Source: Thiodiazotropha sp040506275 (GTDB lineage Bacteria; Pseudomonadota; Gammaproteobacteria; Chromatiales; Chromatiaceae). From it: a DNA stretch of 64,000 nucleotides. The notes under the pieces were generated by a model, which saw nothing but the letters and a program-made list of their open reading frames with translations, did not search any database and was not told the DNA's origin. The stretch is from NCBI GenBank assembly GCA_040506275.1, contig JBEVXD010000001.1:310001-374000 (forward strand). The letters are read 5' to 3'. Numbering within the stretch: the stretch's first letter is position 1; each line of letters opens with the position of its first letter. This document shows positions 54,725 to 63,573 of this stretch, piece by piece. A program made the translations under genes and the position numbers.

Positions 54725-55147
54725 ATGAACAGTAGTCAAAATAGTTTCACCTGGCCGGTCAGGGTTTATTATGAAGACACCGATGCCGGGGGCGTGGTCT
54801 ATTACGCCAATTATCTGAAATTCATGGAGCGGGCGCGTACCGAATGGCTGCGAAGTAAGGGGTTTGAACAAGATCAGCTGGTTCAGCAAGACGGGATCAT
54901 CTTCGCAGTTCGCCATGTAGATGTGGGATACCATCACCCGGCTCGCTTTAATGATGCGTTGGAAGTGTCAGCAAGAGTGTCGCAAAAAGGTCGTGCCAGT
55001 CTCACATTTCATCAGGAGGTAATCCGTACTTTGGATTCTCAGATACTCTGTCAAGGAGAGATTAGGATTGCTTGTGTGAATATGACAACTATGCGCCCAA
55101 CCCCCATTCCTGAACATATAATGCTGGAGATTGCGGATGTCGACTGA
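54725..55147 (+). CDS. ybgC: Tol-Pal associated acyl-CoA thioesterase YbgC
   Basis: 140-residue hot-dog fold thioesterase with VYYEDTDAGGVVYYANYLKFMERARTEWLR (catalytic Asp) at ~16-45. It hydrolyses acyl-CoAs in vitro and heads the tol-pal operon. It overlaps tolQ by 11 bases. The start ATG follows TTGGGAA, a weak ribosome binding site. Confidence 0.95.
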   Translation: MNSSQNSFTWPVRVYYEDTDAGGVVYYANYLKFMERARTEWLRSKGFEQDQLVQQDGIIFAVRHVDVGYHHPARFNDALEVSARVSQKGRASLTFHQEVIRTLDSQILCQGEIRIACVNMTTMRPTPIPEHIMLEIADVD

Positions 55148-55811
55148 CCTCTCCATTACCCACCTGATTCTCAATGCCAGCCCTGTCGTGCAGTTTGTGA
55201 TTGCATTGCTGGTTTTTGCATCTGTAAGCTCCTGGAGCATGATCTTCGATCGTATGCGTACCCTCAAAAGGGCCGTGCAAGATGCTGACGAATTCGAAAG
55301 CCGCTTCTGGTCAGGCGGTGATCTGGCTGAACTCTATCGTCAAATTGAGCGAGAGACTGATGATGAGTCAGGCATGGCTGCCATGTTTCGCGCTGGTTTT
55401 CGGGAATTTGCCCGATTGAGAACCAAGGGTCACAAAGATCCCATGGCCATGGTGCAGGGTGCACAACGTTCGATGAGGGTCTCCCTGAATAGAGAGGTGG
55501 ACCGGCTTGAAAACCATCTCTCCACTCTGGCAACTATTGGTTCCACCAGCCCCTATGTAGGGCTCTTTGGTACTGTTTGGGGCATCATGAACTCGTTCAC
55601 CGCTCTGGGAAATGTAAAGCAGGCAACTCTGGCTTTAGTCGCTCCCGGCATTGCAGAGGCATTGATCGCAACAGCCATTGGTTTGTTTGCTGCCATTCCG
55701 GCAGTTATCGCATACAACCGCTACTCAAATGATGTGGAGCGTCTGAATAATCGATATGATGATTTTGTAGAAGAGTTTGCTACCATCCTGCAACGACAGG
55801 CTGTCTCCTGA
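55137..55811 (+). CDS. tolQ: Tol-Pal system protein TolQ
   Basis: 224 residues from ATG 55137 (GGAG 7 bases upstream). Three transmembrane helices: ~14-34, then SPYVGLFGTVWGIMNSF and ATAIGLFAAIPAVIAYNRY, as in the MotA/ExbB/TolQ family. Forms the inner-membrane proton-driven motor with TolR for outer membrane constriction. Confidence 0.96.
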   Translation: MSTDLSITHLILNASPVVQFVIALLVFASVSSWSMIFDRMRTLKRAVQDADEFESRFWSGGDLAELYRQIERETDDESGMAAMFRAGFREFARLRTKGHKDPMAMVQGAQRSMRVSLNREVDRLENHLSTLATIGSTSPYVGLFGTVWGIMNSFTALGNVKQATLALVAPGIAEALIATAIGLFAAIPAVIAYNRYSNDVERLNNRYDDFVEEFATILQRQAVS

Positions 55812-55827
55812 GTGAGTAATTGAGATC

Positions 55828-56253
55828 ATGAGTCGCAGCAAGAATCGTCGTCGCCCAATGTCAGAGATCAACGTGGTGCCTTATATTGATGTCATGTTGG
55901 TACTGCTGGTGATTTTTATGATCACCGCACCACTCCTGACTCAGGGTGTTCAGGTGGAATTGCCCCAGGCGGATGCTGAACCGCTCTCCAGTGAAATGGA
56001 TGAACCGTTAGTGGTCTCTGTCAACCAGGTGGGTGAACTGTTTATTGATATTGGTGAGGATAAGAATCAACCTGTGGATGAGGATACTCTGGTCGATCGG
56101 GTTCGAGCGGTGCTCAAATACAAGCCCAAAACGCCAATCATGGTGCGCGGTGATAAGGGGGTACCCTATGGCCGTGTTGTTGAAGCAATGGTTCTGCTTC
56201 AGGCTGGTGGCGCACCAAGTGTTGGTTTGGTCACTGAATCACCGGAGCCATAG
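55828..56253 (+). CDS. tolR: Tol-Pal system protein TolR
   Basis: 141 residues with one N-terminal transmembrane helix containing the proton-carrying Asp in NVVPYIDVMLVLLVIFMITAPLL. The C-terminal ExbD/TolR domain ends with VVEAMVLLQAGGAPSVGLVTE. Gap to tolA is 2 bases. Confidence 0.96.
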   Translation: MSRSKNRRRPMSEINVVPYIDVMLVLLVIFMITAPLLTQGVQVELPQADAEPLSSEMDEPLVVSVNQVGELFIDIGEDKNQPVDEDTLVDRVRAVLKYKPKTPIMVRGDKGVPYGRVVEAMVLLQAGGAPSVGLVTESPEP

Positions 56254-56255
56254 AA

Positions 56256-57125
56256 GTGTTCAGCGTGATCAAACGCAATCCATTCTCTGTTTTGCTGGCA
56301 GTGCTTCTGCATATACTGATTCTGTTCTTTTTGCTATTTGGTGTGGATTGGGAGAAAAAGCCGAATCCACTGAAAACCCAGGCCAATGTGGTTCAGGCGC
56401 ATACGGTTGACCTGGAAAAGATCAATCAAAGCAAAGAACAAGAGAAAAAGGCAGAACAGCAAAAGAGACTAAAGCGCGAACAAGAGATCAAACAACGCAA
56501 GGCAGAAGAGAAAAAGAAAAAGCAGGCACAGGAGCAAAAACGAATCGCTCAAGAGAAGGCCAAGAAGCAAAAACGTGAAGCCGAAGTCAAACGCAAGGCT
56601 GAAGTGAAACGGAAGGCTGAGGCCAAGCGCAAGGCTGAGGCGAAACGCAAAGCCGAGGCACAGCGAAAACAGGCAGAGGCGAAACGCAAAGCCGAAGCCA
56701 AACGGAAGGCAGAGGCGAAACGTAAAGCCGAAGCTGATGCCAAACGTAAGGCTGAAGCAAAACGAAAAGCTGATGCGGCAGCTGCTCAAGCCGCACGGGA
56801 AAGGGCTTTACAGGAGCAGATTGCCGCGGAACATAACAGTAGGGAAATTGACCGTTACGGTGCAGTCATCAAGCAACAGATTGAACGAAGTTGGCTTAAG
56901 CCAGGACAGAATACCGAAGGACTATCCTGCGTAGTGCAGGTTCGCCTGATACCTGGTGGAGATGTTGTGCCAGGAGGTGTCAGTATCATACAAAGCAGTG
57001 GTAATGCGGCATTCGACCGCTCGGTTGAGGCTGCGGTCTACAAAGCAGCGCCATTACCGGTGCCCAGTGGGGCCTTGTTTGAATCGTTCCGTTCATTAAG
57101 ATTAAACTTCAAGCCAAACAAATAA
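56256..57125 (+). CDS. tolA: Tol-Pal system protein TolA
   Basis: 289 residues, GTG start. N-terminal membrane helix VLLAVLLHILILFFLLFGVDW. A long Lys/Ala/Glu/Arg-rich helical domain (~55-185) has near-identical KRKAEAKRKAEA units. The globular C-terminal TolA_C domain contains IDRYGAVIKQQIERSWLKPGQ and VVPGGVSIIQSSGNAAFDRSVEAAV. Spans the periplasm and links the TolQR motor to Pal/TolB. The repeats at 56570-56780 are low complexity and may vary in length between strains. Confidence 0.96.
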   Translation: MFSVIKRNPFSVLLAVLLHILILFFLLFGVDWEKKPNPLKTQANVVQAHTVDLEKINQSKEQEKKAEQQKRLKREQEIKQRKAEEKKKKQAQEQKRIAQEKAKKQKREAEVKRKAEVKRKAEAKRKAEAKRKAEAQRKQAEAKRKAEAKRKAEAKRKAEADAKRKAEAKRKADAAAAQAARERALQEQIAAEHNSREIDRYGAVIKQQIERSWLKPGQNTEGLSCVVQVRLIPGGDVVPGGVSIIQSSGNAAFDRSVEAAVYKAAPLPVPSGALFESFRSLRLNFKPNK

Positions 57126-57137
57126 CTTATTGTTAAT

Positions 57138-58430
57138 ATGAAAAAAATATACTTGATCTTGCTGGCATTTTTCGCTTTTCAGTCGATAGCTAAAGCCGAG
57201 TTGACCATCGAAATAACTGAAGGCGTCGAAGGGGCTTTACCGGTCGCTGTGGTACCGTTTGGTTGGCAGGGAAGAGGGCGGCCACCTGTAGATATCGCTG
57301 CTGTAATTAATGCTGACCTGAAGCGCAGTGGTCGATTCAAGACCATTCCCTTTGCGGATATGTTGTCCAGGCCAACCTCAGATAAAGAGGTCGAATTCAA
57401 GGACTGGCGGGCTCTGGATGTTGAAAATCTAGTGGTTGGGCAGGTGCAGTCAACAGGTGCAGGTGGCTATGAGGTACAGTTTCAACTGCTGGATGTATAC
57501 CGGGGTCAGCAGCTTACCGGTTACAATATCCCCACCACAGCAGCGAATTTACGTAGTACCGCACATCGTATTGCAGATCTGATCTATGAAAATCTGTTAG
57601 GTGTACCTGGTGCCTTTTCCACAAGGATTGCCTACATCACCTCGACCAGACAGGCGGAAGGTGGAGAGAAGATCGGATTGAACATTGCTGATGCTGATGG
57701 TCACAATCCAGAGACTATTGTCACTTCAACTGAACCACTGATGTCACCGGCCTGGTCACCGGATGGGATGAAAATCGCCTATGTCTCCTTTGAAGGCGGA
57801 CAGTCTGCAGTCTACGTTCAAGGGGTCTATACCGGGAAACGGGAGAAAATCACATCATACAAAGGCATAAATGGTGCACCTTCCTGGTCACCGGATGGGC
57901 GCAAGCTGGCTATGACACTCTCCAAAGGCGGCAACCCGGATATCTATGTCTTCGATTTACGTACCCGTAAATTGCAGCAGATCACACGTCACTACGCCAT
58001 TGATACTGAACCGGCATGGTCACCGGATGGAAAGAGTCTTGTATTTACCTCCGATCGAGGTGGCAGACCCCAGATCTACCAGGCATCGGCTTTTGGGGGT
58101 AAAGCACAACGTGTTACCTTTCAAAACAGCTACAATGCCCGGGCCTCGTTCTCTCCTGATGGCAAGTTATTAACCTTTGTTACCCAGGATGAGGGTAACT
58201 ACCGGATTGCGGTACAGGATTTAGAGTCTGGCGTTATGCAGGTGCTCAGTCAGGGAAGACTGGACGAGTCACCCAGCTTTGCACCAAACGGCAGTATGAT
58301 AATTTTTGGCGCCAAGAAGGGACGTCGTGGCGTGCTCGCAGCAGTTTCCGTAGATGGACGAGTGAGACAGCGTCTCGCTTTACAGGAAGGGGATGTGCGC
58401 GAACCGGATTGGTCACCTTTTAAAAAATAA
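57138..58430 (+). CDS. tolB: Tol-Pal system periplasmic protein TolB
   Basis: 430 residues with signal peptide (YLILLAFFAFQSIAKA). An N-terminal alpha/beta domain is followed by a beta-propeller with repeated WSPDG blades (SPAWSPDGMKIAYVS, SWSPDGRKLAM, AWSPDGKSLVFTS, SFSPDGKLLTF, FAPNGSMIIF). TGGTCACCGGATGG recurs at DNA level in three blades. Interacts with Pal and TolA. Confidence 0.97.
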   Translation: MKKIYLILLAFFAFQSIAKAELTIEITEGVEGALPVAVVPFGWQGRGRPPVDIAAVINADLKRSGRFKTIPFADMLSRPTSDKEVEFKDWRALDVENLVVGQVQSTGAGGYEVQFQLLDVYRGQQLTGYNIPTTAANLRSTAHRIADLIYENLLGVPGAFSTRIAYITSTRQAEGGEKIGLNIADADGHNPETIVTSTEPLMSPAWSPDGMKIAYVSFEGGQSAVYVQGVYTGKREKITSYKGINGAPSWSPDGRKLAMTLSKGGNPDIYVFDLRTRKLQQITRHYAIDTEPAWSPDGKSLVFTSDRGGRPQIYQASAFGGKAQRVTFQNSYNARASFSPDGKLLTFVTQDEGNYRIAVQDLESGVMQVLSQGRLDESPSFAPNGSMIIFGAKKGRRGVLAAVSVDGRVRQRLALQEGDVREPDWSPFKK

Positions 58431-58456
58431 TGCACTACTGAACCAGGAGAACTTCC

Positions 58457-58999
58457 ATGAAAAAAGTGCTGTCAATATCTACCATCATTACACTTTCCTT
58501 GCTGTTGATGATTGGCTGTTCCTCCACTCCCACCAGTGATGAGGCTGCTGAGGTATCCGAACAATCAACTGGTGCTGGATCAGAGGGCGGCGCCAACGGT
58601 GAAGCATCAACCTCTGCTGCCTCACAGGGTGAGGAGTGGTATGGCGACCCACTGGAGAATCCAAACAGCCTGTTAGCGACCCGGGTGATCTACTTTGATT
58701 ATGATCAGAGTCTTGTCCGTTCAGACTATATGGATGTGATTCAGGCACATGCTGACTATCTGGCGGCCAATCCCCAGGCTGTGGTCAGATTGGAAGGTCA
58801 TGCTGATGAACGCGGTACGCGTGAATATAATTTGGGACTGGGTGAAAACCGGGCCAATTCAGTACGTAGCCTGATGATGGCGCAAGGTGTTGCAGACAAT
58901 CAGATGGTTGTGGTCAGCTATGGTGAAGAGAGAGCAGCCGCGTTTGACAATACCGATGAAGCGATGGCACTCAATCGACGAGTTGAATTGGTTTATTGA
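58457..58999 (+). CDS. pal: Peptidoglycan-associated lipoprotein Pal
   Basis: 180 residues. Signal peptide with lipobox LLMIGC gives a lipidated Cys at ~21. A Gly/Ser/Ala/Glu-rich linker leads to the OmpA-like domain (VIYFDYDQSLVR, LEGHADERGTREYNLGLGENRANSV, NRRVELVY), the peptidoglycan-binding signature. Outer membrane lipoprotein of the Tol-Pal complex. Confidence 0.97.
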   Translation: MKKVLSISTIITLSLLLMIGCSSTPTSDEAAEVSEQSTGAGSEGGANGEASTSAASQGEEWYGDPLENPNSLLATRVIYFDYDQSLVRSDYMDVIQAHADYLAANPQAVVRLEGHADERGTREYNLGLGENRANSVRSLMMAQGVADNQMVVVSYGEERAAAFDNTDEAMALNRRVELVY

Positions 59000-59010
59000 T
59001 TTAGGAGAGA

Positions 59011-59832
59011 GTGATGAACTCATGCTTCAGACTGGGGATTCTTAGCTTAGTGATAGGCTTGGGAGTTAGCTCTTCTGCACTGGCTGCAAACAACGGCCCA
59101 ACAATGGAACAACGTCTGCAGCGTATCGAGCGTACGCTTCAGAACCAGAGTATGGCTGATCTGGTTTTGCAGCTGCAGCAGCTTCAGAGGGAAGTGCAGC
59201 AATTGCGTGGTGATGTGGAATTACAAAAGCACACCATGGATGCGATGAGCAGGAGACAGCGTGACCTTTATCTGGACATTGATCAGCGACTGTCGCGAGT
59301 TCAACCAGGGGGCGTTTCAATGTCGCCTCCTGTCACAGCTCCAACCACGCCGCCAGTTCAAGCGCCTCCCGTCAGGCAACCGGTGACTCAGCCATCTGCA
59401 ACTGTTGATGCACCTGCTGCCGCTCCAGTGACACCACCGAACCCTCAAAAGGAAGAGATGGTCTATCAGGAAGCATTTAATCTGTTGAAGCAGGGGCGCT
59501 ATCCCGAATCGATCACTGCATTTACAGCTTTTCTGAATGAATATTCTGGAGGGAGTTACGAAGATAACGCCCAGTATTGGTTGGCTGAGGCCAGCTATGT
59601 CAATCGGGATTTTGATACCGCTCTGGCGGAGTTTGCCAAAGTACGGGAAAAATATAGTCAGAGTCCCAAGGTTCCTGGCTCTATGCTCAAGATGGGATAT
59701 ATCCACTATGAGAAGCAGCAGTGGGATGAGGCCAAGAAGATTCTGAGTGAACTGCAGCTCAACTATCCGGCCACAACTGAAGCCCGCCTTGCTCAAAAGC
59801 GGATTCAACGCTTGAGGAAGGAAGGACGATAG
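59011..59832 (+). CDS. cpoB: Cell division coordinator CpoB (YbgF)
   Basis: 273 residues with signal peptide (LSLVIGLGVSSSALA). A coiled coil (~30-100; Gln/Leu-rich) precedes a Pro/Thr/Ala-rich linker and a TPR domain (~148-272: EAFNLLKQGRYPESITAFTAFLNEY, AQYWLAEASYVNRDFDTALAEFAKVREKY, MGYIHYEKQQWDEAKKILSEL). Links Tol-Pal to peptidoglycan synthesis in E. coli. Last gene before a terminator. Confidence 0.95.
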   Translation: MMNSCFRLGILSLVIGLGVSSSALAANNGPTMEQRLQRIERTLQNQSMADLVLQLQQLQREVQQLRGDVELQKHTMDAMSRRQRDLYLDIDQRLSRVQPGGVSMSPPVTAPTTPPVQAPPVRQPVTQPSATVDAPAAAPVTPPNPQKEEMVYQEAFNLLKQGRYPESITAFTAFLNEYSGGSYEDNAQYWLAEASYVNRDFDTALAEFAKVREKYSQSPKVPGSMLKMGYIHYEKQQWDEAKKILSELQLNYPATTEARLAQKRIQRLRKEGR

Positions 59833-59840
59833 TTAATTGG

Positions 59841-59872
59841 TTAAAGGGTGCGCTAGCTCGCACCCTTTATTC
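59841..59872 (+). terminator. Terminator after cpoB
   Basis: AAAGGGTGCG-CTAGCT-CGCACCCTTT is a perfect 10-bp stem beginning 11 bases past the stop, followed by ATTCATCTTTC; modest T-run. Confidence 0.75.
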
Positions 59873-60064
59873 ATCTTTCACTCAGCATAAGCTACATTTC
59901 ATAACGCTGCCGACTCAGTAGCTTCAATCAATGTCATCACAACTGACTGCACAGAAGTTATTTATGTTGTCGATGGTATCGTGATACATCAGTGCTGTTA
60001 TCATATCCTATGTCACTACACTCGAATTTAGATTCATACAGATAACTTCCGCTTGATCAGGTCT

Positions 60065-60706
60065 ATGTCACACTTACGAATCACAGAGATCTTTCTCTCT
60101 CTACAGGGAGAGGCAAAGAGTGTTGGTCTGCCCACAATCTTTGTACGTTTGACAGGCTGTCCACTTCGTTGCAAATACTGTGACACTCAGTATGCCTTCA
60201 GTGGTGGTGAAAAGATGAGTATCGAAGCCATACTGGAGCAGGTTGCGGAGTTAAAAGTTCAACGTGTCTGTGTTACCGGGGGAGAGCCCCTGGCCCAAGC
60301 AGATTGTAAGCTGTTGTTGTCCCGCCTCTGTGATACTGGATATGAGGTGTCGCTGGAAACCAGTGGTGCACTTGATATCTGTAGGGTTGACCCAAGGGTA
60401 TTGAGGGTGATTGATCTAAAAACCCCAGGCTCGGGTGAAGTCGGTAAAAACAAAATGACCAACCTGGATTGCCTGCGTCAGAATGATCAGATTAAATTCG
60501 TGATCAGTGGCAAGGAAGACTATGAATGGAGTCGTGATTTATTGAAAAGTCACGGTTTGGAACAGCTGTGTGAAATTTTGTTCTCTCCAGTTCATGGTCA
60601 ACAGAGTCCAACCCAACTGGCGGATTGGATTCTACAGGATAGATTGAATGTAAGGTTTCAAATGCAACTCCATAAACTGTTATGGGATGAAGAGCCGGGT
60701 CGATGA
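60065..60706 (+). CDS. queE: 7-carboxy-7-deazaguanine synthase
   Basis: 213 residues from ATG 60065. Radical SAM enzyme of queuosine precursor synthesis. CPLRCKYC (Cys32, Cys36, Cys39) is the cluster site, with the family start SLQGEAKSVGLPTIFVRLTGC and GGEPLAQ. The frame opens upstream at TTG 60053; the ATG matches the family start. It overlaps queC by 4 bases (ATGA). Confidence 0.95.
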   Translation: MSHLRITEIFLSLQGEAKSVGLPTIFVRLTGCPLRCKYCDTQYAFSGGEKMSIEAILEQVAELKVQRVCVTGGEPLAQADCKLLLSRLCDTGYEVSLETSGALDICRVDPRVLRVIDLKTPGSGEVGKNKMTNLDCLRQNDQIKFVISGKEDYEWSRDLLKSHGLEQLCEILFSPVHGQQSPTQLADWILQDRLNVRFQMQLHKLLWDEEPGR

Positions 60707-61380
60707 ATAAAAGAGCTGTCGTCTTACTCTCAGGTGGTCTTGATTCAGCGACGGTATTGGCAATCGCTCGCAGTCAGGGATATCAATGTTATGCCTTAAG
60801 TATGGCCTATGGACAGCGTCATGTAGCTGAGCTAAATGCCGCTTCTAGGATTGCATCGGCCCTGCAGGCTGAAGATCATAAGGTGATGTCTATAGGGCTT
60901 GATGCGATTGGTGGATCGGCTCTGACCGATACCTCAATCCAGGTGCCTGATCAGCTGGCAGAGGGGATACCTGTAACCTATGTACCTGCCAGGAACACGG
61001 TGTTTCTTTCAATGGCTCTGGGTTGGGCAGAAGTGCTCGATGCCCAGGATATTTTTATTGGTGTGAACGCGGTGGACTACTCCGGCTATCCTGATTGCCG
61101 GCCAAAATTTATTGAAGCTTTTGAATATCTGGCTAATCTGGCGACCAAGGCAGGTGTCGAAGGCAGATCTTTTAAAATCCATACTCCTTTGATCGATCTG
61201 AGCAAGGGGGAGATTATCCAACAGGGTATAGCACTCGGTCTGGATTATAGTCTGACCGTCTCCTGCTACCAGGCAACGGAAAGTGGAGAAGCCTGTGGCA
61301 GTTGTGACTCCTGCAGGCTGAGAGCACGTGGTTTTTCTGAGGCCGGTGTTCCCGATCCTACCCACTATTCCAATAACTGA
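60703..61380 (+). CDS. queC: 7-cyano-7-deazaguanine synthase
   Basis: 225 residues. PP-loop ATP site is VVLLSGGLDSATVLA; VPARNTVFLSMALGWAE is typical. C-terminal Zn site SCYQATESGEACGSCDSCRLR. Converts CDG to preQ0 after QueE. The tol-pal-queE-queC order is common in Gammaproteobacteria. Confidence 0.97.
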   Translation: MNKRAVVLLSGGLDSATVLAIARSQGYQCYALSMAYGQRHVAELNAASRIASALQAEDHKVMSIGLDAIGGSALTDTSIQVPDQLAEGIPVTYVPARNTVFLSMALGWAEVLDAQDIFIGVNAVDYSGYPDCRPKFIEAFEYLANLATKAGVEGRSFKIHTPLIDLSKGEIIQQGIALGLDYSLTVSCYQATESGEACGSCDSCRLRARGFSEAGVPDPTHYSNN

Positions 61381-61585
61381 TAGATCAATTAGTCTCTGCG
61401 GCCTACAACAGGCCTGGCGAGTAAGCAGAAGATAATAACCCGACACCTTAATAGTAGTACCGTTTACCCTCAATGCTCAGTAGTTGAATTACAGGATTGA
61501 GAGTATGAATCATGTTAAAGATCCGCATAGGTGACTGACTCTCGGTGAGGTTTTACGGATAATGAAAGGGGGTTTCTGAGTTTCC

Positions 61586-61703
61586 CTTAGCGTGCTTTGC
61601 GTCTTTGCGAGAGTTTTAAAAATGTTGAAGCTAGGTAGCTCCAGGTATCAGATCATATACCTACAAAAATGACTCGCGCAAAGTCGCCAAGCTCGCAAAG
61701 AAT
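61586..61703. repeat. Imperfect inverted repeat (CTTTGCGTCTTTGCGAGAG type)
   Basis: CTTAGCGTGCTTTGCGTCTT, continuing TGCGAGAG, and the inverted ACTCGCGCAAAGTCGCCAAG, continuing CTCGCAAAG, form an imperfect stem with a ~58-base loop. A tiny family A end (CCCGACACCTTAATAG) lies before it at 61439-61454. The rest of 61381-61931 shows no gene. Confidence 0.55.
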
Positions 61704-61931
61704 TACCTGCTTAACTTATATGGACTGTGCTTGTATTACAGAGCTGAGATTAGGAATCAGACTAAACATAGGCATAGGTTGCGAGTGTTTGCTGAGGATT
61801 GTGGGTAATCAGCTAGTAGTAAAAAAGCACCATTCTCCCGCTTAATTCATTTCAGGTTACTTGTCGTATTGGCAATGCCTGGGTAGGTGGTTTGTTGTTT
61901 AATGTTATCTGGCAGCGGTGAAAGTGAAATC

Positions 61932-62492
61932 ATGGAAAAACCTGTGAAATTAGAGACTGAGCGACTCACACTGAGGCAGTGGCAAATATCTGATCTTGAA
62001 CCCTTCGCTCAACTAAATTCTGACTCACAGGTGATGGCCTGCTTTCCGGCACTGCTTGACCGGATTGAAAGTGATGCGCTGGCAGATCGTTGTCGAGAGT
62101 TGATTCAGCAACGGGGTTGGGGGTTCTGGGCAGTTGAACTGCGAGAGACCAGTACGTTTATAGGCTTTGTCGGGCTACACATTCCTAGTGCAGAGTTGCC
62201 TTTTTCCCCCTGTGTGGAAATCGGATGGCGCATTGCAGTCAGCTATTGGGGGAAAGGTTACGCCACCGAAGCAGCAAACAGTGTTCTGAGTTTCGGTTTT
62301 GAGCGGCTGGGACTGCAGGAGATAGTCTCGTTCACTGCGATTGGGAATCGTCGATCCCGCAGGGTAATGGAGCGGTTGGGGATGCGTGATACCGCCTGCG
62401 ATTTCGACCATCCGGCGGTACCACTGGGTCACCCTCTAAGTAAGCACTCTCTCTATCGTCTATCTAAGTCAGATTGGTTATCTGCTCAGTGA
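61932..62492 (+). CDS. GNAT family N-acetyltransferase (RimJ/RimL-like)
   Basis: 186 residues from ATG 61932. LETERLTLRQWQISDLEPFAQLNSD, IGWRIAVSYWGKGYATEAANSVLSFGFERLGLQEIVSFTAIGNRRSRRVMERLGM is the RimJ/RimL-like GNAT core, with the acetyl-CoA-binding region at YWGKGYATEA. Substrate unknown. The frame opens at 61887. It overlaps the convergent flavin reductase gene by 7 bases. Confidence 0.9.
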   Translation: MEKPVKLETERLTLRQWQISDLEPFAQLNSDSQVMACFPALLDRIESDALADRCRELIQQRGWGFWAVELRETSTFIGFVGLHIPSAELPFSPCVEIGWRIAVSYWGKGYATEAANSVLSFGFERLGLQEIVSFTAIGNRRSRRVMERLGMRDTACDFDHPAVPLGHPLSKHSLYRLSKSDWLSAQ

Positions 62493-63352
62493 TAAAGAAG
62501 CTCTGCCCACCGATTATCTTCTATCATGGACTGTTTTTGCTGGCTCCAGGCATCTGCGGAGCCAAAACTCTCTTCCATGACTTCGTTGAAGACATCGGCT
62601 GCTTTCTCAAGTCCACCAAGAAATACGTAGGTTTTAGGGTCCTTCAGCAACTCTCTACACTCTTCAGCATTCGCGGAAAGGGTTTCCTGTAGACCAGATT
62701 CGACCTTGGCCAGTGGTCTGTCAGTCAGGGCACTGAAGGCTTTGAATGTCTGATCATCATAATACTGGCCTAGATCCTTCTGCTCATCATTCATATAGAG
62801 CAGGTTCATGCCGCCTTGGTCGCCATAGAACAGACGTACCTTGCCATCCCAACTGCCATGTTGGTCATATATTTGCCGTACGAAAGCACGGAATGGGGCA
62901 ATTCCAGTGCCGGTACCGATCATAAGCAGGTTGCTGCTTTTGTTGGCAGGTATTTTGAAGGGGCTACGAAATGGACCGGTGATCTTGATTTTGTCACCGC
63001 TTTTAGCATTACAGAGATAGTTTGATGCGATACCTGGATATTGTTCGCCTGATACTTCATCCAAGTAGAAACAGCGTTTTACCAGGATTTCCAATTCAAT
63101 CGACTCAGCATTGCCGGTTTGAATTGGGTTGGCGATTGAGTAGCGGCGATGATGATATTCGTTCCCGAACTCATGGGGTCCAGGTACAAGGACACCAATT
63201 GATTGGCCCGCAGCATAACGAAAGGTTGGGTCGTCGATCTGCAAGACCAGTTGACGTACTTCTTCTGCGGATTCAGGGCTGATTCTAGAGGTCGATTTGA
63301 TGACGGCATCACAGCTACTTTCAAGATGCATTTCGTCTGCGCTTTCAGGCAT
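62486..63352 (-). CDS. Ferredoxin-NADP+ reductase-like FAD/NAD(P)-binding protein
   Basis: 288 residues from ATG 63352 (GAGAGAG ribosome binding site); a TTG at 63376 is in frame but weaker. FAD-binding barrel with HHRRYSIANPIQ (RxYSxxxP flavin motif) and NAD(P) domain LLMIGTGTGIAPFRAFVRQI. The C-terminal FLGGLEKAADVFNEVMEE fits FNR-like reductases. No 2Fe-2S Cys motif is visible, so electron acceptor is external. It is convergent with the GNAT gene. Confidence 0.85.
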   Translation of the reverse strand: MPESADEMHLESSCDAVIKSTSRISPESAEEVRQLVLQIDDPTFRYAAGQSIGVLVPGPHEFGNEYHHRRYSIANPIQTGNAESIELEILVKRCFYLDEVSGEQYPGIASNYLCNAKSGDKIKITGPFRSPFKIPANKSSNLLMIGTGTGIAPFRAFVRQIYDQHGSWDGKVRLFYGDQGGMNLLYMNDEQKDLGQYYDDQTFKAFSALTDRPLAKVESGLQETLSANAEECRELLKDPKTYVFLGGLEKAADVFNEVMEESFGSADAWSQQKQSMIEDNRWAELLYH

Positions 63353-63573
63353 GTTTTCTCTCTCGGAATTCTTCAATTATCAATGGATTAAGCAATTTCA
63401 ATCTTTTAAGCCGTCATTATAAAGAGAATATCGAATACCCTCCAGCCCTGAACAAGGAGAAATCATATTTTAAACCTGAATCCGCGAGTTCAGGGGGATT
63501 GAAAACAGAGTCAATCGAGTCTGTGAGAAAAAGATATGTGACTATCACCATCCGGATCAGCGACAATAGCCCT

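Noticed and set aside
56469..56789. Leu/Phe-rich antisense ORFs over tolA
   Set aside because: Shadow of the Lys/Ala/Glu-rich TolA repeat codons.
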